Positions 6,344-8,654 of a DNA stretch of 8,654 nucleotides are shown piece by piece. A program made the translations under genes and the position numbers. Location: assembly GCA_900765975.1 (NCBI GenBank), contig CAAFTS010000154.1:1-8654 (forward strand), in the 5' to 3' direction. Source of the DNA: Lachnospiraceae bacterium. GTDB lineage: Bacteria > Bacillota > Clostridia > Lachnospirales > Lachnospiraceae. The notes below the pieces were generated by a model, which saw only the letters and a list, made by a program, of their open reading frames with translations, made no database searches and was not told the DNA's origin. How positions within the stretch are numbered: position 1 is the stretch's first letter; each line of letters begins with the position of its first letter.

Positions 6344-7672
6344 TTAATTTATTTTCATCGGTATCAGCACTTTTAAAACAAACCAATTATCCTCAATATT
6401 TACATTCACCTCTCCGCCATACTTCCGAACGGTATAGCGCAGGCTCTTCAATCCATATCCATGGAATTGCATATCTTCCTTTGTCGTAGTCGGAAATACC
6501 TTTCCTAATTCCATCTCTTCCTCGCAATAATTTTCAAACCGCACAATCAAAAAATTCTTCTGTGCACATGCAGTCACATGAATCAGCCGCTTCTCCTTCT
6601 CTACAATCTTTTCCTCGTATTCAATGGCATTATCCAGCGCATTACCAAATAATGAACAGATATCCATCGTATCCATAAAGGAAAACAATGTACCGTCTAC
6701 CACACAGGTCATGGAAATATCTTTCTTCATACACAGTAGCATCTTAGAATTCAGAAGGGTATCCAATACATCATTCCCCGTCTTGTTTTGCGCCTCAAAA
6801 TTCTGAATTTCCTCTTCCATTTTATCCAGATAAGCATCTCTCTGCTGAGCATTTTCCTGTGCCCGGAGTGCAATAATATGATGTTTGAGGTCATGGTATT
6901 TGTAATGAATCAAATCCATCGCCTCCTGCGACTGCTGATACTGTACATATTGATTATGAAGAATATTCTGCACACTCTCTAACTCATGCCGCACGCGCAA
7001 ATCCACCCGCTGAACATGAAACGCATAGAGAATTGCCACTCCTCCAAGATCTACCAATGTACGTACATTAAAAATCTCCGCCGCTCTGCCGCCACTAAAT
7101 GGAGTAGTAAGAGAAACAAATCCGAGATTACTAATCAAAAAGACTGCCAAACCAATAATCACACAAGAAACCAGTTCTTTGTTCGTCACCAAAATCGGCT
7201 CTTCTGCATTCTCGTACTTCCGATAACAAAGCCACACGCAGAAAAATACAAATGTGTAGATCAATATCAGCATACCGCCTCGAATCCACATGGTTTTCCA
7301 GCCCAGCGCATAATACGCAAAGCAATCCAACTGCCATTCCAAGGATGCGGCAAATTCTGCTATTACAAACGCACGCACACAATAATAACCAGCATCTTTC
7401 CAAGTAATATCACAACAAGCTGCAATATAAAAATACATAAATCCCACTGCTGCGCCCATATAGACCATCCACCAGATTCCTTCTGCCCCTGCTGTCAATT
7501 GCAGAAATACGGACTGCCATACCAAAAAACCAACCGAAATCCCCGCCAGAACCTTTATATTTATCTTACGTTTCACACCGATAATACAAATGAGACACGC
7601 CAGCCACTCTGCAAGCGCTGTATAAATTCTGGGAATATCCGGAAGTACCGTATTTACCACTGTTTCCATCAT
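6344..7672 (-). CDS. Sensor histidine kinase, GHKL/AgrC-like (LytTR system partner)
   Basis: A 442-aa membrane kinase. The N-terminal half holds about seven hydrophobic segments (roughly 15-32, 39-59, 66-87, 93-119, 130-150, 165-188, 203-219) and is the likely sensor. A predicted helical linker (222-255) leads to the dimerisation/phosphoacceptor segment KYHDLKHHI, with His260 as the probable phosphorylated residue. The ATPase domain has an N box, GNALDNAIE (Asn344, Asn348), and a G-type box, FHGYGLKSL (403-411), as in the HATPase_c_5 group. The role is to phosphorylate the regulator encoded just upstream. The start is taken as ATG at 7670-7672, because six Gs lie 7 nt upstream and it overlaps the regulator stop as ATGA. 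A reading from 7765 would merely run through the regulator gene in another frame. The second ATG, one codon on, is also possible. No AgrB or AgrD homologue is visible, so the signal is unknown; a carbohydrate or envelope cue is a guess from the neighbours. Confidence 0.9.
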   Translation of the reverse strand: MMETVVNTVLPDIPRIYTALAEWLACLICIIGVKRKINIKVLAGISVGFLVWQSVFLQLTAGAEGIWWMVYMGAAVGFMYFYIAACCDITWKDAGYYCVRAFVIAEFAASLEWQLDCFAYYALGWKTMWIRGGMLILIYTFVFFCVWLCYRKYENAEEPILVTNKELVSCVIIGLAVFLISNLGFVSLTTPFSGGRAAEIFNVRTLVDLGGVAILYAFHVQRVDLRVRHELESVQNILHNQYVQYQQSQEAMDLIHYKYHDLKHHIIALRAQENAQQRDAYLDKMEEEIQNFEAQNKTGNDVLDTLLNSKMLLCMKKDISMTCVVDGTLFSFMDTMDICSLFGNALDNAIEYEEKIVEKEKRLIHVTACAQKNFLIVRFENYCEEEMELGKVFPTTTKEDMQFHGYGLKSLRYTVRKYGGEVNVNIEDNWFVLKVLIPMKIN

Positions 7673-8376
7673 TTCAATTCCCCCCAGTACTTCGTCAGAT
7701 CCTGCATAAAGGCATTCATTCTCGGACGGCTGATCTGCAAATACTGACCCTTTACAACCGCACATTTATCCTGAATTCCATCCACATGATTCAAATTAAT
7801 TAAATAGCACTTATTCCCTCTGGAAAACCCATACTTTTCCAGTTCTTCTGCTGCAGATTTCATCGTTCCGGATGTCAGATAATCTCCGCCGACTGCATGA
7901 TAAATCAAATTATGTCCTGCGCTCTCCACATAGTAAATATCCGCCACGTCCACGCGCATAATACCACCTTTCACATTCAGCATAATATACTTACTGGATC
8001 GTTTCTTCAATTTCGAAACTGCTCTCTTTAACTTTTCGCTGAATGCAAAATAAGACACCGGTTTCAATACATAGTCCAAGGCATCTACTTCATAACCACG
8101 AATTGCATATTGCGTCATATTCGTAATAAAAATAATAATGACCTCCGAATCCATTCTGCGGATTTCCTCAGCAGCAGTCATCCCATCCACAAACTTCATC
8201 TGAATATCCATCAATATAATATCAAACTGCGCTCTATACTCTGCCGTTATAGCATCGCCATCCCGATAAATCGAAACCGTAAATTCTTCATCCTCGCTTT
8301 TTCGATATTCTTCCAGATATCCTGTCAACTGTTTTACATAGTAATCCTCATCTTCTACAATTGCAATTCGTATCAT
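7669..8376 (-). CDS. LytTR-family response regulator
   Basis: A 235-aa transcriptional regulator with a CheY-like receiver (about 1-120) and a LytTR DNA-binding domain (about 128-230). Receiver landmarks are the acidic pocket VEDED (8-12), the phosphoacceptor Asp57 in LMDIQM, FITN with Asn86 next to Thr85, and Lys105 in LKPVS. The LytTR part shows the usual pattern: a beta-rich start (YIMLNVKGG), DIYYVES, the CYLINLNHVDGI strand and a closing QISRPRMNAFMQDL. Length and domain order match AgrA/LytR-type regulators, which usually bind direct repeats. The ATG at 8374-8376 has GGGAG 6 nt upstream. The stop codon overlaps the kinase start (ATGA), implying translational coupling. A strong terminator hairpin ends only 20 nt upstream, leaving no room for an ordinary promoter between them. 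Likely targets are its own operon or the adjacent GH3 operon (inference). Confidence 0.93.
   Translation of the reverse strand: MIRIAIVEDEDYYVKQLTGYLEEYRKSEDEEFTVSIYRDGDAITAEYRAQFDIILMDIQMKFVDGMTAAEEIRRMDSEVIIIFITNMTQYAIRGYEVDALDYVLKPVSYFAFSEKLKRAVSKLKKRSSKYIMLNVKGGIMRVDVADIYYVESAGHNLIYHAVGGDYLTSGTMKSAAEELEKYGFSRGNKCYLINLNHVDGIQDKCAVVKGQYLQISRPRMNAFMQDLTKYWGELK
7680..7685 (-). promoter_or_regulatory. RBS deciding the kinase start
   Basis: Six consecutive Gs on the minus strand, inside the last codons of the regulator gene, lie 7 nt before ATG at 7670-7672. They support the ATGA-overlap start over the longer frame that opens at 7765. Confidence 0.65.
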
Positions 8377-8396
8377 TTCATGCTCCCATTCTTCTC

Positions 8397-8442
8397 AAAA
8401 AAACTGCCGCCCTACGATTTAAATCATAAAGCAGCAGTTTTT
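8397..8442 (-). terminator. Long hairpin terminator between the HPr-like gene and the response regulator
   Basis: The outer arms (8399-8410 and 8431-8442) pair over 12 bp with one G-U pair. After two unpaired bases on each side, an inner near-palindrome (8413-8428) continues the stem. The minus-strand side ends in seven Ts (8403-8397), as expected for an intrinsic terminator of the HPr-like gene. The plus-strand side also ends in Ts, so it could act in both directions. It ends 20 nt before the regulator ATG, so it could also act as an attenuator. Confidence 0.8.
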
Positions 8443-8468
8443 AATTTCTATATTATTGGAAATATAAA

Positions 8469-8654
8469 TTATTCACCTGTCAGCATAAAGTGAATCAGCT
8501 TATCTGTATCTTCCGGCTCATATGCAATAATCTCAAGCTCCGGAATTTCTCCGTTTGAGAAAATATTCGCCATGGAAACATACTGAGAAAGTTTTGATTT
8601 CAGATTTAATCTATCTCCTTCTCCTGTTACCAATTCTACTTTTCCTTTGCAGGC
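8469..8654 (-). CDS. HPr-family-like small protein, C-terminal fragment
   Basis: Only the last 61 codons are present; the 5' end lies beyond the window. The frame is open from the window edge and closes with TAA at 8469-8471. Visible segments are GKVELVTGEGDRLNLKSKLS, then QYVSMANIFSNG, then PELEIIAYEPEDTDKLIHF. The order of a beta-strand, an S-K-containing turn, a helix resembling the 'AKSIMGIFSL' region of HPr and a final beta-strand plus acidic helix fits the C-terminal half of an HPr-fold phosphocarrier-like protein. True HPr phosphorylation would need the histidine in the missing N-terminal half, so activity cannot be judged. It could be another small alpha/beta protein. A strong terminator follows, suggesting it is the last gene of its own transcript. 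Confidence 0.5.
   Translation of the reverse strand, partial: ACKGKVELVTGEGDRLNLKSKLSQYVSMANIFSNGEIPELEIIAYEPEDTDKLIHFMLTGE

Noticed and set aside
6986..7747. A 253-codon open frame on the plus strand
   Set aside because: It lies entirely opposite the kinase gene, shows no domain or motif, and has the Cys/His/Ile-rich composition expected of an antisense shadow. No RBS-supported start was seen.
7673..7765. A 31-residue N-terminal extension of the kinase
   Set aside because: It overlaps the end of the regulator in another frame, while the ATGA overlap with a six-G RBS gives a better start at 7672.
6344..8376. A quorum-sensing (agr-type) locus
   Set aside because: The regulator and kinase are AgrA/AgrC-like in architecture, but no AgrB-like peptidase or short signal-peptide gene is visible beside them in the window.

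Overview
The window reads as Firmicutes DNA, most likely from a gut-type Lachnospiraceae (Clostridia). The clues are moderate-to-low GC, strong GGAGG-type ribosome binding sites, TTG starts, and family signatures: a LytTR two-component pair, clostridial GH3 enzymes with a long C-terminal tail, and a circularly permuted membrane GH3. The genus assignment is inference. Every gene I support lies on the minus strand, so transcription runs from high to low coordinates.

Following transcription: (1) 8469-8654 is the 3' end of a small HPr-like protein, closed by a long U-tailed hairpin (8397-8442). (2) 8376-6344 is a translationally coupled pair, a LytTR response regulator and a seven-TM-like GHKL (AgrC-type) sensor kinase, closed by a terminator (6299-6330). 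No autoinducing-peptide gene is visible. (3) 6109-6300 is the main regulatory region, with an 8-bp inverted repeat, a pair of direct repeats 20 bp apart, a weak possible -10 and a strong RBS. (4) 6108-3241 is a 955-aa GH3 enzyme in permuted domain order, with two N-terminal and one C-terminal membrane segments. (5) 3195-3236 is a perfect 19-bp hairpin without a U tract. (6) 3148-725 is a conventional-order, apparently cytoplasmic GH3 beta-glycosidase, best started at a TTG. (7) 699-97 is a GtrA-family membrane protein, also started at TTG. (8) 1-96 holds a direct repeat pair 21 bp apart and a terminator-like hairpin at the window edge.

The simplest reading is a glycan-handling operon (membrane GH3, soluble GH3, GtrA) next to a two-component system that may control it. 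The membrane GH3 is predicted to work outside the cell, the second GH3 inside, and GtrA proteins usually move or bind polyprenyl-linked sugars. The module could therefore import and cleave beta-glycosides, or trim and recycle the cell's own glucosylated envelope. Sequence alone does not decide between these. The most interesting points are the permuted enzyme held in the membrane at both ends with an altered active-site loop, the unusual hairpin between the two GH3 genes, and the terminator directly in front of the response regulator.
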